From NCBI RefSeq assembly GCF_000815105.2, contig NZ_CP010310.2, positions 558,001 through 622,000 on the forward strand: DNA of 64,000 nucleotides, given 5' to 3'. This DNA is from Pandoraea pulmonicola (GTDB lineage: Bacteria; Pseudomonadota; Gammaproteobacteria; Burkholderiales; Burkholderiaceae). The translations under genes and the position numbers were made by a program. This document shows positions 47,374 to 57,522 of this stretch, piece by piece (position 1 is the stretch's first letter; each line of letters starts with the position of its first letter). The notes beneath the pieces were generated by a model. It was given only the letters and a program-made list of their open reading frames with translations, did no database searches and was not told where the DNA came from.

Positions 47374-48087
47374 TTACTCGTCGATGACCAGTCGCACCGC
47401 GAGAGGCGAGCCGTCGAGATCGCGCGACAGATCGATGCGTTTGACGCGCAGCGGCGTGCCATCGAAAAACGCCTGATAGTCGATGGTCCAGCCGTCCTGC
47501 TTCAGATGCGTGGGCCGTTGCGTCCGCGGGTCATGCTCGATGCTCCCCCGCGATCCGGGAGCGCTCTGCATGCGCAACCAGTAACGAAGGCCGCCGACCG
47601 GCAGCGCGAAGCCAAGCGCATCGTGCATCACATCTTCCAGGCGCGGCCCCGTGAGCGGTGCCTTGCCCGGCAACTCGAGCGACGCGCCGCGCGGATTCTC
47701 GCGCACGATCGCCTGCGTTTGGCCGAGCGGATCCAGCAACTGGACGACGGCGTTCTCGCCGCTTTGCTGCCAGTCGAAATTGCCGTACGTGTTGCGTGGC
47801 TCGCCATTCTGTTCGTAGCGCACGGAGAAGCGGCCGCGATAGTGTTCTGTGCTTGCATCGGCCGACTGAGCGATGGGCGTCGGCGGCGCGAGGCTTGCGC
47901 AGCCGCTCGCGAGCAGCGCGAACGATCCGGCCAGCGCGAGCGCTGCGCCGCGACGGGAAACGCGGCGAGTGGCACGCGAAACGGAGTGGCCGGCGTGGTC
48001 GGCACGGTTGACGAAGCGGGCCGCCAAGCGAGCGGCGGCGTGCGCCAACCGCGAGCGCCCCGTTGACATCGGAAACCTCTGCAACAT
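47374..48087 (-). CDS. lolB: Outer membrane lipoprotein LolB
   Basis: Receives lipoproteins from LolA and inserts them into the outer membrane. An N-terminal hydrophobic segment ends in the lipobox LLASGC, so LolB is itself a lipoprotein. The mature part has the LolB features RGRFSVRYEQNG, NFDWQQ and WTIDYQAF. There are several possible starts; the ATG at 48087 with AGGGA upstream gives a 50-residue leader, and one at 48069 a shorter one. It lies between the TPR gene and ispE. Confidence 0.88.
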   Translation of the reverse strand: MLQRFPMSTGRSRLAHAAARLAARFVNRADHAGHSVSRATRRVSRRGAALALAGSFALLASGCASLAPPTPIAQSADASTEHYRGRFSVRYEQNGEPRNTYGNFDWQQSGENAVVQLLDPLGQTQAIVRENPRGASLELPGKAPLTGPRLEDVMHDALGFALPVGGLRYWLRMQSAPGSRGSIEHDPRTQRPTHLKQDGWTIDYQAFFDGTPLRVKRIDLSRDLDGSPLAVRLVIDE

Positions 48088-48101
48088 CGGCAATCCCTGT
48101 A

Positions 48102-50078
48102 TTACGGCGCCACGTTGTAGCGCTTCATCGTCGAGCGCAGCGTATCGTCGTCGCCGTCGAGCTTGAGCGCTTCACGCCAGGTCTTGCGCGCCTCATCCTG
48201 CTGGCCCGACTCCCACAGCACCTCGCCCAGGTGTGCGCCGATTTCCGCCTGTGCCTGAATGCCGTACGCGCGACGCAGCAGTTCGAGCGCCTGCTGTTTG
48301 TCGCCGAGGCGATATTTCACCCAGCCCAGGCTGTCCATGATGTACGGATCTTCGGGCGAGAGCGCCGACGCCTTTTGCAGCAGCTTGAGCGCCTCGGGCA
48401 GGCGCGTGTTGCGTTCGGTCAGCGAGTAGCCGAGTGCGTTGTAGGCCTGCGCGTTCTCGGGCTGCGCCGTCATCACGCGCCGCATCGCCTTTTCCATGAC
48501 GTCGTAGTGCTTGTTCAACTCGGCGACCATGCCGTACTGATAGAGCAGGTCCGCGTCGTCCGGATGGTCCTTGACCTCGGCCGCGAGCAGCTTTTCCGCG
48601 TCGTCATAACGCTTGGCCTTCACGAGCAGGTCGGACTCGGCGCGCTTGAGCGCCAGTTGTTCGCGCGGATCGCTCGATTTGATACCGTGCAGCAGCGCGC
48701 GGCCCTCATCGACCTTGCCCTGATCGGCGAGCAATTGTGCGCGACCGATTTGCGCGGGCAGATAGGCATTGCTGTCCTCGCGAATCTTCGAGAGCCACTT
48801 GTCCGCTGCCGGGTAGTCCTTACGATCCTGCGCGATCTGCGCGAGATAGACGTAGGCCTGGGCGCCGTCGGTATTCTGCTCCTCGGCCTCCGCCGCATAC
48901 TTCTGCAGATACTGCTCGGCCTTGTCCGGATGCTTCGCGTGCAGGCTGAGCAACGCAAGCGCCATCAGCGTCGAGAGCTCGTGCGGATAGCGCTTCTCGA
49001 GCGTTTCGAACTGCTTCTGCGCGCCGTCGAGCTGGTTGTCGGCGAGCAGCAGCTTGGCGTAGGCGAAGCGGGCTTCCTTGGCGTTCGGGTTGCGATCGAG
49101 GAAGGTTTTCAGTCCGGCGATGGCGCTGGTGCGCTCCGACGGGCCCATCTGGCCGTAGAGCAGCGCCGCAGCCTCGTAATCCGGCTTGATCCTGAGGGCG
49201 TTTTCGAGCGACGCGCGTGCGCCGGCGGTATCCCCGGCGTCGAGCTGCGAGCGCGCGATGGCCAACTGCGCTTCGGGGCGCTGCATGTCGTTCGCCAGCA
49301 TGCGCTTGAGCGAGTCGATGCCCGTGGCCCGCTCGGGGCTGCGCGCAATCATCTGCTGCAATTCGAGAATGGCCTGACCGCGACGCGCTTCCGGCACCTT
49401 GTTCAGCTCTTCGACGAGCAGCGGCTCGGCTTCGGCCAGGTGGCCGGTGCCGACCTGCAGGCTTGCGAGCAACTGCGACGCCGGGCGCCACGTCGGATCG
49501 AGTTGATGCCACAGGCGGGCGGCGATCAGCGCGTCGCCGAGCTGGCGCGCGCCCAACGCGATTTCGACCGCACGGCGCGCCATGCGCGGATCCTTGGTGC
49601 GATTCGCCAGCGCGATGTAGGTGTTGTAGGCGGGAGCGAGATTGCCGCGCTGCAGACTCAGTTCCGCGGCCATTACTTCGAAGACGATCTCGCTCGACAG
49701 CGCGACGTTCGGCAGCTTTTCCTTCGGGGTGGCGGCCGCGGCATCCTCGGCATCGACACCGCCATTTGCCCCCGGCGCGGACGCCTTGGCGGGCGCGGCT
49801 GCCGGACCGCTTGCCGATGAAGCCGGTGAAGCGGGCGTGGCAGGGGCCTTCGGTGTGTTCTGGGCCAATGGGTGACGCGTGCCGCCCTGGACCGTTTGCG
49901 CGAAGGCGCTCGAAGCTGGCAAAAATGCCATGATTGCGCTGGCGCAGGTCACGCCAAGCGCCGTGGCGCCGGCCCACGCCCCGCGTGCCAGTGCGCCGCG
50001 CAGGCGCAAGGCCACGGGTGCCACGGTTACCGCAGTCTCGGAAGCGGTGGGGATGGACTGGATTCGGGTGTTCGGCAT
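48102..50078 (-). CDS. Tetratricopeptide repeat protein
   Basis: A 658-residue secreted or periplasmic protein. A signal-like segment (about 35-60, ending SAFA) and a proline/alanine-rich linker precede an extended array of TPR units to the C-terminus, for example AYNALGYSLTERNTRLPEALKLL and DSLGWVKYRLGDKQQALELL. Such proteins next to lolB-ispE in betaproteobacteria are uncharacterised and are thought to scaffold envelope complexes. It diverges from mutM and shares no operon with it. Confidence 0.85.
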   Translation of the reverse strand: MPNTRIQSIPTASETAVTVAPVALRLRGALARGAWAGATALGVTCASAIMAFLPASSAFAQTVQGGTRHPLAQNTPKAPATPASPASSASGPAAAPAKASAPGANGGVDAEDAAAATPKEKLPNVALSSEIVFEVMAAELSLQRGNLAPAYNTYIALANRTKDPRMARRAVEIALGARQLGDALIAARLWHQLDPTWRPASQLLASLQVGTGHLAEAEPLLVEELNKVPEARRGQAILELQQMIARSPERATGIDSLKRMLANDMQRPEAQLAIARSQLDAGDTAGARASLENALRIKPDYEAAALLYGQMGPSERTSAIAGLKTFLDRNPNAKEARFAYAKLLLADNQLDGAQKQFETLEKRYPHELSTLMALALLSLHAKHPDKAEQYLQKYAAEAEEQNTDGAQAYVYLAQIAQDRKDYPAADKWLSKIREDSNAYLPAQIGRAQLLADQGKVDEGRALLHGIKSSDPREQLALKRAESDLLVKAKRYDDAEKLLAAEVKDHPDDADLLYQYGMVAELNKHYDVMEKAMRRVMTAQPENAQAYNALGYSLTERNTRLPEALKLLQKASALSPEDPYIMDSLGWVKYRLGDKQQALELLRRAYGIQAQAEIGAHLGEVLWESGQQDEARKTWREALKLDGDDDTLRSTMKRYNVAP

Positions 50079-50157
50079 AGGGTTCCACGGCAGGTTTCGA
50101 GCGATTGTAGCGCGCCCGATACAATAGAGTCTAAATCCTCAGCAAACGTTCGCCGGC

Positions 50158-50988
50158 ATGCCTGAACTCCCGGAAGTCGAAGTCACCCGCCGCGGTATTG
50201 CGCCGCACGTGGCGGGCACGCGCGTCGCACGTATCGACGTGCGCAACGCCGCATTGCGCTGGCCTGTGCCCGATGGTCTCGACACGCTGCTGCGGGGCGA
50301 GACGCTCGTCGGCGTCGAGCGTCGCGGCAAATACCTGCTGCTCGAATATGCGCCTGGCTGGCTGCTGGTGCACCTCGGCATGACCGGTACGCTGCGCGTG
50401 ATGCCCGAGCCGCTGGCGCTGCCGGCGGCCGGCGTGCACGATCACATCGATCTCGTATTCGAGCGCTGCGCGCTTCGCTATCGCGACCCGCGCCGCTTCG
50501 GCGCGATGCTGTTCCATCCCCGCTCGGCGGGCGACGTCCTCTCGCACCCGCTGCTCGCGAGTCTCGGCGTCGAGCCGTTGTCGGATGCTTTCGACGGCAA
50601 CCACCTCCATGCCGGCACGCGTGGGCGCACCGTGGCGATCAAGCAGGCATTGCTCGCCGGCACCATCGTGGTCGGCGTGGGTAACATCTACGCCTCCGAG
50701 AGTCTGTTTCGCGCCGGTATCCACCCGCGGCTGGCCGCGGGCAAGCTGTCCCGCCCACGCGCAGAAAGGCTCGCGCAGGCCATCAAGGTCGTGCTTGCCG
50801 CCGCGATCGAGAAGGGGGGCAGCACGTTGCGCGACTTTGTCGGCAGCGACGGTAAAAGCGGCTATTTCCAGCAGGAGTATTTCGTCTACGATCGCACCGG
50901 GCAGCCGTGTCGCGTGTGCGGCACGCCGATTCGCCAGATCGTGCAGCAGCAGCGCTCGACGTTCTTCTGTCCGCACTGCCAGAAATGA
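50158..50988 (+). CDS. mutM: Formamidopyrimidine-DNA glycosylase
   Basis: Bifunctional glycosylase/AP lyase that removes 8-oxoguanine. The N-terminal proline nucleophile and glutamate ([13 protein letters not shown], after the initiator methionine) are intact. [19 protein letters not shown] and the C-terminal zinc finger (CRVCGTP ... FFCPHCQ) complete the family features. The 276 residues are typical. It is followed 82 bases later by mutY, so the two repair enzymes of the oxidised-guanine system are adjacent. Confidence 0.97.
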   Translation: MPELPEVEVTRRGIAPHVAGTRVARIDVRNAALRWPVPDGLDTLLRGETLVGVERRGKYLLLEYAPGWLLVHLGMTGTLRVMPEPLALPAAGVHDHIDLVFERCALRYRDPRRFGAMLFHPRSAGDVLSHPLLASLGVEPLSDAFDGNHLHAGTRGRTVAIKQALLAGTIVVGVGNIYASESLFRAGIHPRLAAGKLSRPRAERLAQAIKVVLAAAIEKGGSTLRDFVGSDGKSGYFQQEYFVYDRTGQPCRVCGTPIRQIVQQQRSTFFCPHCQK

Positions 50989-51070
50989 CGCACGCGCGGC
51001 GGTTCACCGGGATACCTGAAGGCACCCCCGACCGCGCGGCACAGTCCACGACGCTCCCCCCGACATTTCC

Positions 51071-52237
51071 ATGAACGCATCGTCCTCCGATTTCTCCGCC
51101 GGCTCGTTGGCCGACACTTTCGCCGAGCGGCTGATCGCCTGGCAGGCCGAGCACGGCCGTCACGATCTGCCGTGGCAGAACACGCGCGACGCATACCGCA
51201 TCTGGCTGTCCGAAATCATGCTGCAGCAGACGCAGGTCGCCACGGTGATTCCGTATTACGGCCGCTTTCTCGAGCGCTTTCCCGACGTCGCCGCGCTCGC
51301 CAACGCCCCGCAGGACGACGTGATGGCGCTATGGAGCGGCCTTGGCTACTACTCCCGTGCACGCAATCTGCATCGCTGTGCACAGGTCGTGGTGGCCGAG
51401 CACGGTGGACGTTTTCCGTCGGATCCCGAGACGCTTGCCACGCTGCCCGGTATCGGCCGCTCGACGGCCGCCGCGATTGCGGCGTTCGCCTACGACGCGC
51501 ACGCCGCGATTCTCGACGGCAACGTCAAGCGGGTGCTGGCGCGCGTATTCGGCATCGAAGGATTTCCGGGCACACCCAGGATCGAGCGCGAGATGTGGGC
51601 GCTGGCCGAGTCGCTGCTGCCCGAACGCGATCTGCCCGCCTACACGCAGGGCATGATGGACCTCGGCGCCACACTGTGCGGGCGCGGCAAGCCGCGTTGC
51701 GGCGAATGTCCGTTCGACAGCGATTGCGTGGCCCATGCGACGGGGCGCGAGCGTACGTTGCCCACCGCCAAGCCAAAGAAGGCGCAGCCGGAGCGCTATG
51801 TCGATGTGCTGGTGATTCGTGCGGGCGAACGCGTGCTGTTCGAGCGGCGTCCGGACAGCGGAATATGGGGCGGCCTGTGGAGCCTGCCGGAACTCACTCC
51901 CCCCACGGACGTGCCCGATGCGGACGGCGCCTCGCTGCGAGAGCGTCTGTGTGCACACGCGGCGGCGCTCGGTGCGGAGCAGGGAGCGGTACAGTCGCTC
52001 ACGCCGCTGCATGGTCTCACGCACGTCTTCACGCATTTCAGATTGCATTTGCGACCATGGCTGGTGACGCTGTCGCCAACTTCGCAGGCTTCGCGCGATC
52101 GCCAATCGCCGCAGGGCGACGCGCGTCGCGCCTGGCTCGACGCCGCAGGCACGTCTGCCGCCGGGCTGCCGTCGCCCATCCGGAAAATCGCCGACGCATT
52201 GTCGCCGGGCGACGGTCAGTTGTCGCTGCCGACCTGA
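51071..52237 (+). CDS. mutY: Adenine DNA glycosylase
   Basis: Removes adenine mispaired with 8-oxoguanine. It has the helix-hairpin-helix LPGIGRSTAAAIAAFAYD, LSEIMLQQTQV with the catalytic glutamate, and the [4Fe-4S] motif C-x6-C-x2-C-x5-C (LCGRGKPRCGECPFDSDC). A C-terminal MutT-like domain follows, which recognises 8-oxoguanine. The 388 residues fit. It acts together with mutM, encoded immediately upstream. Confidence 0.96.
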   Translation: MNASSSDFSAGSLADTFAERLIAWQAEHGRHDLPWQNTRDAYRIWLSEIMLQQTQVATVIPYYGRFLERFPDVAALANAPQDDVMALWSGLGYYSRARNLHRCAQVVVAEHGGRFPSDPETLATLPGIGRSTAAAIAAFAYDAHAAILDGNVKRVLARVFGIEGFPGTPRIEREMWALAESLLPERDLPAYTQGMMDLGATLCGRGKPRCGECPFDSDCVAHATGRERTLPTAKPKKAQPERYVDVLVIRAGERVLFERRPDSGIWGGLWSLPELTPPTDVPDADGASLRERLCAHAAALGAEQGAVQSLTPLHGLTHVFTHFRLHLRPWLVTLSPTSQASRDRQSPQGDARRAWLDAAGTSAAGLPSPIRKIADALSPGDGQLSLPT

Positions 52238-52259
52238 ACCCGATGCCGACGCCCGCCGC

Positions 52260-53129
52260 TCAGGTTGTCTCGAGCGGTGCGAGCTCGCGATGGCGCACGA
52301 GTACGCTCGCTTCCTGGCGGAAGCGCTCTCCCAACGTCTCGGCGATGAAGACTGAACGGTGCTGCCCTCCCGTGCAACCGATGGCGACCGTCAGGTAGCT
52401 GCGGTTATCGCGCATGAAGCTCGGCAGCCACTTCTGCAGATATGCACCGATGTCGTCGATCATTTCGTAGACCTCGGGAATGGCCGACAGGAAGTCGATG
52501 ACCGGCTGATCGCGGCCGGTGAGCGGCCGGAGTTGCGTGTCGTAGTACGGGTTGGGCAGCGAGCGCACGTCGAAGACGAGATCGGCGTCGAGCGGCACGC
52601 CGTGCTTGAAGCCGAACGATTCGAACATCAGCGTGAGTCCCGTGTGATCGTGCTGCACGAACTCACGGATCCAGCGGCGCAGCGCACTCGCGCGCAGATT
52701 ACTGGTGTCGATCTGATGACCGAGTTCGGTCACGCTGTTGAGCATTTCGCGCTCTTTCTCGATGGCTTCCACCAGTGAGCCATTGGCCGACAGCGTGTTG
52801 TCGCCGACCGAGAGCGGATGGCGGCGGCGCGTCTCGGAGAAGCGCTGCACCAGGGTTTGCGTGTTCGCGTTCAGGAACAGCACGCGAACATCGTGGCCGA
52901 AGCGGCGCAGACCGCCGATGATCGGCGGCAGATCGGCGAGCGAGCCGCCGCTGCGAGCATCGATGGCGACGGCCAGTCGCGTGTAGTTCTGCGTTTCGAG
53001 GTACTCGGCAAGCTCAGGCAGAAAGCGCGACGGCAGGTTGTCGACGCAGTAATACCCGGCATCTTCCAGAACATTCAAGGCGAGCGATTTGCCGGAGCCC
53101 GATACGCCGGTAATGAGTACGATCTTCAT
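52260..53129 (-). CDS. rapZ: RNase adapter protein RapZ
   Basis: P-loop protein that in enterobacteria binds GlmZ/GlmY small RNAs and glucosamine-6-phosphate to control amino-sugar synthesis. Walker A is GVSGSGKS (residues 8-15), followed by the RRRHPLS region and the conserved C-terminal [14 protein letters not shown]. It has 289 residues. Unlike in enterobacteria, where rapZ follows ptsN, here psiF and hprK separate it from ptsN. Confidence 0.94.
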   Translation of the reverse strand: MKIVLITGVSGSGKSLALNVLEDAGYYCVDNLPSRFLPELAEYLETQNYTRLAVAIDARSGGSLADLPPIIGGLRRFGHDVRVLFLNANTQTLVQRFSETRRRHPLSVGDNTLSANGSLVEAIEKEREMLNSVTELGHQIDTSNLRASALRRWIREFVQHDHTGLTLMFESFGFKHGVPLDADLVFDVRSLPNPYYDTQLRPLTGRDQPVIDFLSAIPEVYEMIDDIGAYLQKWLPSFMRDNRSYLTVAIGCTGGQHRSVFIAETLGERFRQEASVLVRHRELAPLETT

Positions 53130-53232
53130 GGCATTTCCCGAATACAACCCTCATGGTAAGCGATTGCGTCTTGCGGGTGTGGTGTTCGGCGCGTTCTTGG
53201 CATTCCGGCGCAAATCGAGCGTCACAAACGAA

Positions 53233-53257
53233 AACGGCGCCCGGAGAGGGCGCCGTT
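53233..53257 (-). terminator. Terminator after psiF
   Basis: A perfect 9-base stem AACGGCGCC / GGCGCCGTT with a 7-base loop. On the - strand it is followed by TTCGTTTG, giving a U-rich tail, 25 bases after the psiF stop. Confidence 0.75.
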
Positions 53258-53281
53258 CGGCTGATATCGGCGTGGATGGCC

Positions 53282-53608
53282 TCAGGCTGCGGGCTTGTTC
53301 GACAGGCAGGACTTCATGAACGCCTTGCGGTCGTCGCCCTTCTTGTCGCCAGCTTGCGCGTTGCAGGTCTTCATCTTTTCCTGCTGGGTCTGCTTGGCCG
53401 ATGCTGCGGGCTTGTTCGACAGGCAGGACTTCATGAACGCCTTGCGATCGTCGCCTTTCTTGTCGCCGGCCTGTGCGTTACAGGCGCTCATCTTGTTTTG
53501 CTGCGAGTTGGCCTTGTGAGCCGCTTCGGGGGCCGCGGCGGTCTGGGCGAACACGGGCGATGCGAGCAGCGGGGATACCAGGAGCAGTGCAGCGAATGCT
53601 TTCTTCAT
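53282..53608 (-). CDS. psiF: PsiF repeat protein
   Basis: A 108-residue secreted protein with a clear signal peptide (about 1-21, ending VFA). It holds two near-identical PsiF units of the pattern CNAQAGDKKGDDRKAFMKSC, repeated with a 39-residue period, each with two cysteines. PsiF is induced by phosphate starvation in Escherichia coli; its function is unknown. It lies between hprK and rapZ on the same strand and ends in a terminator. Confidence 0.9.
   Translation of the reverse strand: MKKAFAALLLVSPLLASPVFAQTAAAPEAAHKANSQQNKMSACNAQAGDKKGDDRKAFMKSCLSNKPAASAKQTQQEKMKTCNAQAGDKKGDDRKAFMKSCLSNKPAA
53286..53468. repeat. Tandem internal duplication in psiF
   Basis: Two copies about 65 bases long begin at 53286 and 53403, a period of 117 bases (39 codons), and differ at only a few silent positions. 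The DNA identity is higher than protein selection alone requires, so the duplication is recent or maintained by recombination. Confidence 0.8.
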
Positions 53609-53741
53609 GATTGTCTCTCCATTAGGTCGACACGCACGGGGAAGAACCGCGTGGCGATTACAACATGAAAGAAAACGCGCCGCAATCGCGCTGCGTTGAC
53701 AGAATGTCGCGTGGAATGCGGTAAACCCCGAGCCGCGAGGC

Positions 53742-54707
53742 TCAGAGCAGCTTGCCCTGCATGCCGTCGGGATCCTGCATGGCCTGGCGCTGGCGCTCCA
53801 TGAAGTCCTTGAGCGTGTCGATGCCGCGCAACTGAAGGATCGTGTTGCGCACGGCGGCTTCCACGAGCACGGCGAGGTTTCGCCCTGCCGCCACCTGCAG
53901 AATCACCTTGTTGATGGGCAGGCCAAGCACGTCCACCGTCTGGGCTTCGAGCGGCAGGCGCTGGAATTCGCCGTCCGGGCGGCGCACCAACTGGACGATC
54001 AGCTTGAGCTTCATCTTCCGGCGCACGGCAGTCTCACCGAAGATCGTCTTGATGTCGAGCAGGCCCAGCCCGCGCACCTCCAGCAGATTTTGCAGCAGCG
54101 GCGGGCAGCGGCCTTCCACGAAATCCGGCCCGAGTCGCACGAAATCTACCGCGTCGTCCGCCACCAGGCCGTGCCCGCGGCTGATCAATTCCAGGCCGAG
54201 TTCGCTCTTGCCGAGGCCGGAATCGCCGGTGAGCAGCACACCCATGCCCAAAATGTCGATAAAAACGCCGTGCATCGTGCATCGTGGGGCGAACACACGC
54301 GAAATGTACAGGCGCAGGCTATCGATGACCGAAGCGGTCGAGAGCGGGGTGGTGAACAGCGGCGTGGACGAGCGGGTGCACCGCAGCACCAGATCGGGCG
54401 GAGCTTCGAGCCCGTCGGCGACCACCAGGAACGGCGGTTCCAGGGCGATGACTTCGCCCATGTGGCGTTTGCGGTTCTCGTCGCTCAGGCGCTGGTAATA
54501 GCGCAGTTCGGCCTCGCCGAGCACCTGGATGCGGTTCGGGTGGATGAGGTTCAGGTGACCCACGAGGTCGGCGCTCGAGGTGGCGGTCGCCACGCTCTCG
54601 GGCGTGAAACCACGCTCCCAGCCCTCGTGGCCGGTCAACCACGACAGACGCAGCGTCGCGGCGTTGTCGTCGAAAATGCTCTGCGCGTTGATGCCGGTCA
54701 GTTCCAC
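53742..54707 (-). CDS. hprK: HPr kinase/phosphorylase
   Basis: Bifunctional sensor that phosphorylates HPr on serine and reverses it. The 321 residues include the N-terminal domain, Walker [20 protein letters not shown], the VADDAVDF catalytic segment, [15 protein letters not shown] and the C-terminal signature [17 protein letters not shown]. In Gram-negative bacteria HprK often sits by nitrogen-PTS genes, as here with ptsN. No HPr gene is in the window. Confidence 0.96.
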   Translation of the reverse strand: MELTGINAQSIFDDNAATLRLSWLTGHEGWERGFTPESVATATSSADLVGHLNLIHPNRIQVLGEAELRYYQRLSDENRKRHMGEVIALEPPFLVVADGLEAPPDLVLRCTRSSTPLFTTPLSTASVIDSLRLYISRVFAPRCTMHGVFIDILGMGVLLTGDSGLGKSELGLELISRGHGLVADDAVDFVRLGPDFVEGRCPPLLQNLLEVRGLGLLDIKTIFGETAVRRKMKLKLIVQLVRRPDGEFQRLPLEAQTVDVLGLPINKVILQVAAGRNLAVLVEAAVRNTILQLRGIDTLKDFMERQRQAMQDPDGMQGKLL

Positions 54708-54764
54708 CGCGTCGCCTCGTTCGGTTGGGTATGGGGAGCTACGGGACTCGAATTTGGCGGTGGC

Positions 54765-55220
54765 TCAGGGCTGCCAGTTCGCCAGTGCCGCGTGGATGTC
54801 CTCGGCGCTGGGCGCGTTGCTCAATGTCTCGCGCATCGAGCGATCGGAGAGCAACTGCGCGATTTCGGACAGAATTTCGAGGTGCTGCTGCGTGGCCTGT
54901 TCCGGCACGAGCAGGAAGAAGAGCAGGGAAACGGGCTGGCCGTCGGGGGCCTCGAACGGAATCGGGTCGTCCAGACGCACAAAGGCCGCCATCGGGTGCT
55001 TGAGCCCCTTGATGCGGCCGTGCGGAATGGCGACGCCCTCTCCCAGACCGGTCGAACCCAGCCGCTCGCGTGCGAACAGATTGTCGGTGACGAGCGCGCG
55101 CGACAGGCCGGCGTTGTTCTCGAACAGGAGCCCTGCCTGCTCGAAGACGCGCTTCTTGCTTGTGACGGACAGTCCAAGCAGGATATTGGACGCAGGTAAG
55201 AGTTTGACTAAACGGTTCAT
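54765..55220 (-). CDS. ptsN: Nitrogen-regulatory PTS enzyme IIA
   Basis: EIIA-Ntr of 151 residues, a phosphorylatable regulator of potassium and nitrogen homeostasis. The phosphohistidine is H67 in AIPHGRIKGL. The FFLLVPEQATQQHLEILSEIAQLL region is typical. The ATG at 55220 (MNRLVK) is the family start. It is flanked by hprK and hpf, upstream of which lies rpoN, the usual betaproteobacterial order. Confidence 0.95.
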   Translation of the reverse strand: MNRLVKLLPASNILLGLSVTSKKRVFEQAGLLFENNAGLSRALVTDNLFARERLGSTGLGEGVAIPHGRIKGLKHPMAAFVRLDDPIPFEAPDGQPVSLLFFLLVPEQATQQHLEILSEIAQLLSDRSMRETLSNAPSAEDIHAALANWQP

Positions 55221-55320
55221 CTTGTAATGCGGGCGCACGCGTAGTCGCCCTCCAACCCCCGATTTGACCTCGCATTATAGACCACCCGTAGCCGCGTCAA
55301 GCCAGATGCGTCGCCCCATA

Positions 55321-55344
55321 CAAAAGGGGCCGTTCAACGGCCCC
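55321..55344 (-). terminator. Terminator after hpf
   Basis: GGGGCCGTT and AACGGCCCC arms close a tight hairpin (best read as 7 pairs with a 5-base loop). On the - strand the right arm is followed by TTTTG. It separates hpf from ptsN. Confidence 0.7.
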
Positions 55345-55447
55345 GCGGTGGGTGATGCCAGATTTATGACAGACGTAGATTCGCTCGTGTGGTTCCGTGC
55401 GGGTTTGCGTCAGTGCCAGTCGATGCGACTACCACGCCGGAAAGGAG

Positions 55448-55801
55448 TTACTGGAGCGGTTCCGCCTCCGGCGGCTGTTGATGCTTGAGGGCTTCGCGGC
55501 CATGATCCTGCACCTTGTCCTTGTATTGCATAACCTTGCGGTCGAGCATGTCGATCAGCTTGTCGATGGCGGCATACATGTTCTCGTCACACTTCTCGAC
55601 GAAAATCTCCTTACCCTTGAGATACACGGTGACGCTGGCAATCTGGCGTCCGGTCTTCTCCTTGGTCTTGTCGACAGAGAGGATCACCTCGGCGCCGATA
55701 AGCTGGTCGAAATGCCGCAACACGCGTTCAAGCTTGTTGACGACGAATTCGCGCAGGGACGGCGTGAGCTCGAGATGGTGTCCACTGATCTTCAGATTCA
55801 T
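55448..55801 (-). CDS. hpf: Ribosome hibernation promoting factor
   Basis: Short-form HPF/YfiA protein of 117 residues that inactivates ribosomes in stationary phase. [27 protein letters not shown] and the basic [27 protein letters not shown] helix match the family. The C-terminus is polar and Gln/Pro-rich. The start at 55801 is chosen over an upstream ATG at 55834 that adds unconserved residues. It follows rpoN, as in most proteobacteria. Confidence 0.93.
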   Translation of the reverse strand: MNLKISGHHLELTPSLREFVVNKLERVLRHFDQLIGAEVILSVDKTKEKTGRQIASVTVYLKGKEIFVEKCDENMYAAIDKLIDMLDRKVMQYKDKVQDHGREALKHQQPPEAEPLQ

Positions 55802-55943
55802 AGCTGCTCTCCTTGCTGAAATGCCGAAGTGCAAGCCGCGTCACGAGCGACGCTGGCTGGCGGGAGTGCGAGCCATTGACGTGACGCAATGTCGCACTGC
55901 GGCGTGATGCCCCAGCGAGCCAACATGGCGCACCAGGACTGTC

Positions 55944-57428
55944 CTACAAAGATTTGCGCAAGTTCACTGCGGGGATTCGCATGGCCTCGCGGTACTTCGC
56001 GACGGTGCGCCGCGCAACCACGAATCCTTGCTCTGCCAGCAGTTCCGCGATACGGCTGTCGGAAAGGGGGCTCTGGGGGTCTTCTGCTCCTATCAGTTGC
56101 TTGATGAGGGCGCGGATGGCTGTGGACGACGCAGCCCCTCCGGCTTCCGTGGCCACGTGCGACCCGAAGAAGTACTTGAGCTCGAAGGTTCCAAATGGAG
56201 TGAGCATGTACTTACTCGTTGTCACCCGTGAAATCGTGGATTCATGTAAACCCAGCGTATCAGCAATCTCTCGCAAAACCAAGGGCCGCATGCCGATTTC
56301 GCCATGCGTGAAGAAGTTCTTTTGACGCTCGACAATAGCCTGCGCGACGCGCAGGATCGTGTCGAACCGCTGCTGGATGTTCTTGATGAGCCAGCGCGCT
56401 TCCTGGAGCTGCTGCTGGAGGTTGCCGGTGCCCGGGTCGTTGCGGTTGTTGCGCAGGATGCGCGCATACATTTCGTTGATGCGCAGACGCGGCATGACTT
56501 CGGGATTGAGCTCGGCGGTCCAGCCGCTGCCCTGCCTGCGCACCAGCACGTCCGGCACCACGTAGTCGGCGGGTGGCGAGCCGTAGGCGGCTCCCGGGAA
56601 CGGATCGAGCGAGCGGATCAGTTGATGCGCGGCGCGCAGCGCGTCCTCGCTCACGCCCAGCAGGCGGCGCAGACGCGTGTAATCGCGCGCGGCAAGCAGT
56701 TCCAGATGGTCGCAGACGATGCGCAGCGAAAGCGTGCGCACGCCGCTGGCCGGCAAGCGCTGCAGTTGCAGGCGCAGACACTCGGCGGGGCTGCGGGCGC
56801 CCACGCCGGCCGGATCGAAGCTCTGCAGCAGTGCGAGCGCGGCGTTGATCTCCTCGGTCTCCAGCGCCAGTTCTTCGGGCATTTCCGCCTGAATTTCGTC
56901 CAGCGTGGTCCCGAGATAGCCGTCTTCGTCGAGCGATTCGATGAGGAATTCCACCAGCGCGCGATCACGCGGGCTGGCCTTGGTCAGGCGCAACTGGGCC
57001 AGCAGGTGCTCGCGCAGGTTGGGATGGTCGACGTGCAGTTGCGGACGCGCGTTGTCATCGTCATCCGAAGCGCTGCCCGTGCGGGCGAAGTCGTTCAGGC
57101 TCCAGTCGCTGCCATTGTCGCCCGCGTTGTCGTCGAAGCGCGTTTCGCCGTCGAGTTCGCGGGCGTCGTCGTGACCATTGGCGGCTTCGGAACGATCGTT
57201 GCTGCTGACCGAGGTGCTCCGTTCGTTGCGCAGCGACCCGTCCGTGCCCACGCGCACCGAGCCCGCGAGCCAGTCGTCTTCTCGCTCGAGCATCGGGTTC
57301 TGGGTGAGGGCGTGCTCGACTTCCTGCTGGAGTTCGAGCGTCGACAGTTGCAACAACCGGATCGATTGCTGCAACTGCGGTGTGAGGGTCAGGTGCTGCG
57401 AGGTGCGAAGTTGGAGGGTCGGTTTCAT
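55944..57428 (-). CDS. rpoN: RNA polymerase sigma-54 factor
   Basis: Alternative sigma factor for -24/-12 promoters, 494 residues. The glutamine- and leucine-rich region I ([22 protein letters not shown]), an acidic region II (about 80-135), the core-binding domain and the C-terminal RpoN box [10 protein letters not shown] are all visible. It requires enhancer-binding ATPases. It is upstream of hpf and downstream of lptB on the same strand, the conserved order. Confidence 0.97.
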   Translation of the reverse strand: MKPTLQLRTSQHLTLTPQLQQSIRLLQLSTLELQQEVEHALTQNPMLEREDDWLAGSVRVGTDGSLRNERSTSVSSNDRSEAANGHDDARELDGETRFDDNAGDNGSDWSLNDFARTGSASDDDDNARPQLHVDHPNLREHLLAQLRLTKASPRDRALVEFLIESLDEDGYLGTTLDEIQAEMPEELALETEEINAALALLQSFDPAGVGARSPAECLRLQLQRLPASGVRTLSLRIVCDHLELLAARDYTRLRRLLGVSEDALRAAHQLIRSLDPFPGAAYGSPPADYVVPDVLVRRQGSGWTAELNPEVMPRLRINEMYARILRNNRNDPGTGNLQQQLQEARWLIKNIQQRFDTILRVAQAIVERQKNFFTHGEIGMRPLVLREIADTLGLHESTISRVTTSKYMLTPFGTFELKYFFGSHVATEAGGAASSTAIRALIKQLIGAEDPQSPLSDSRIAELLAEQGFVVARRTVAKYREAMRIPAVNLRKSL

Positions 57429-57522
57429 AGCGTGTCTCGCCTTCATTGTAGAGGCTTTGTCACGTCAACGGAACCGGCCCGGCGCCCTATCGAGGGCAGG
57501 GTTTACATGCGAAAAATTTCCT

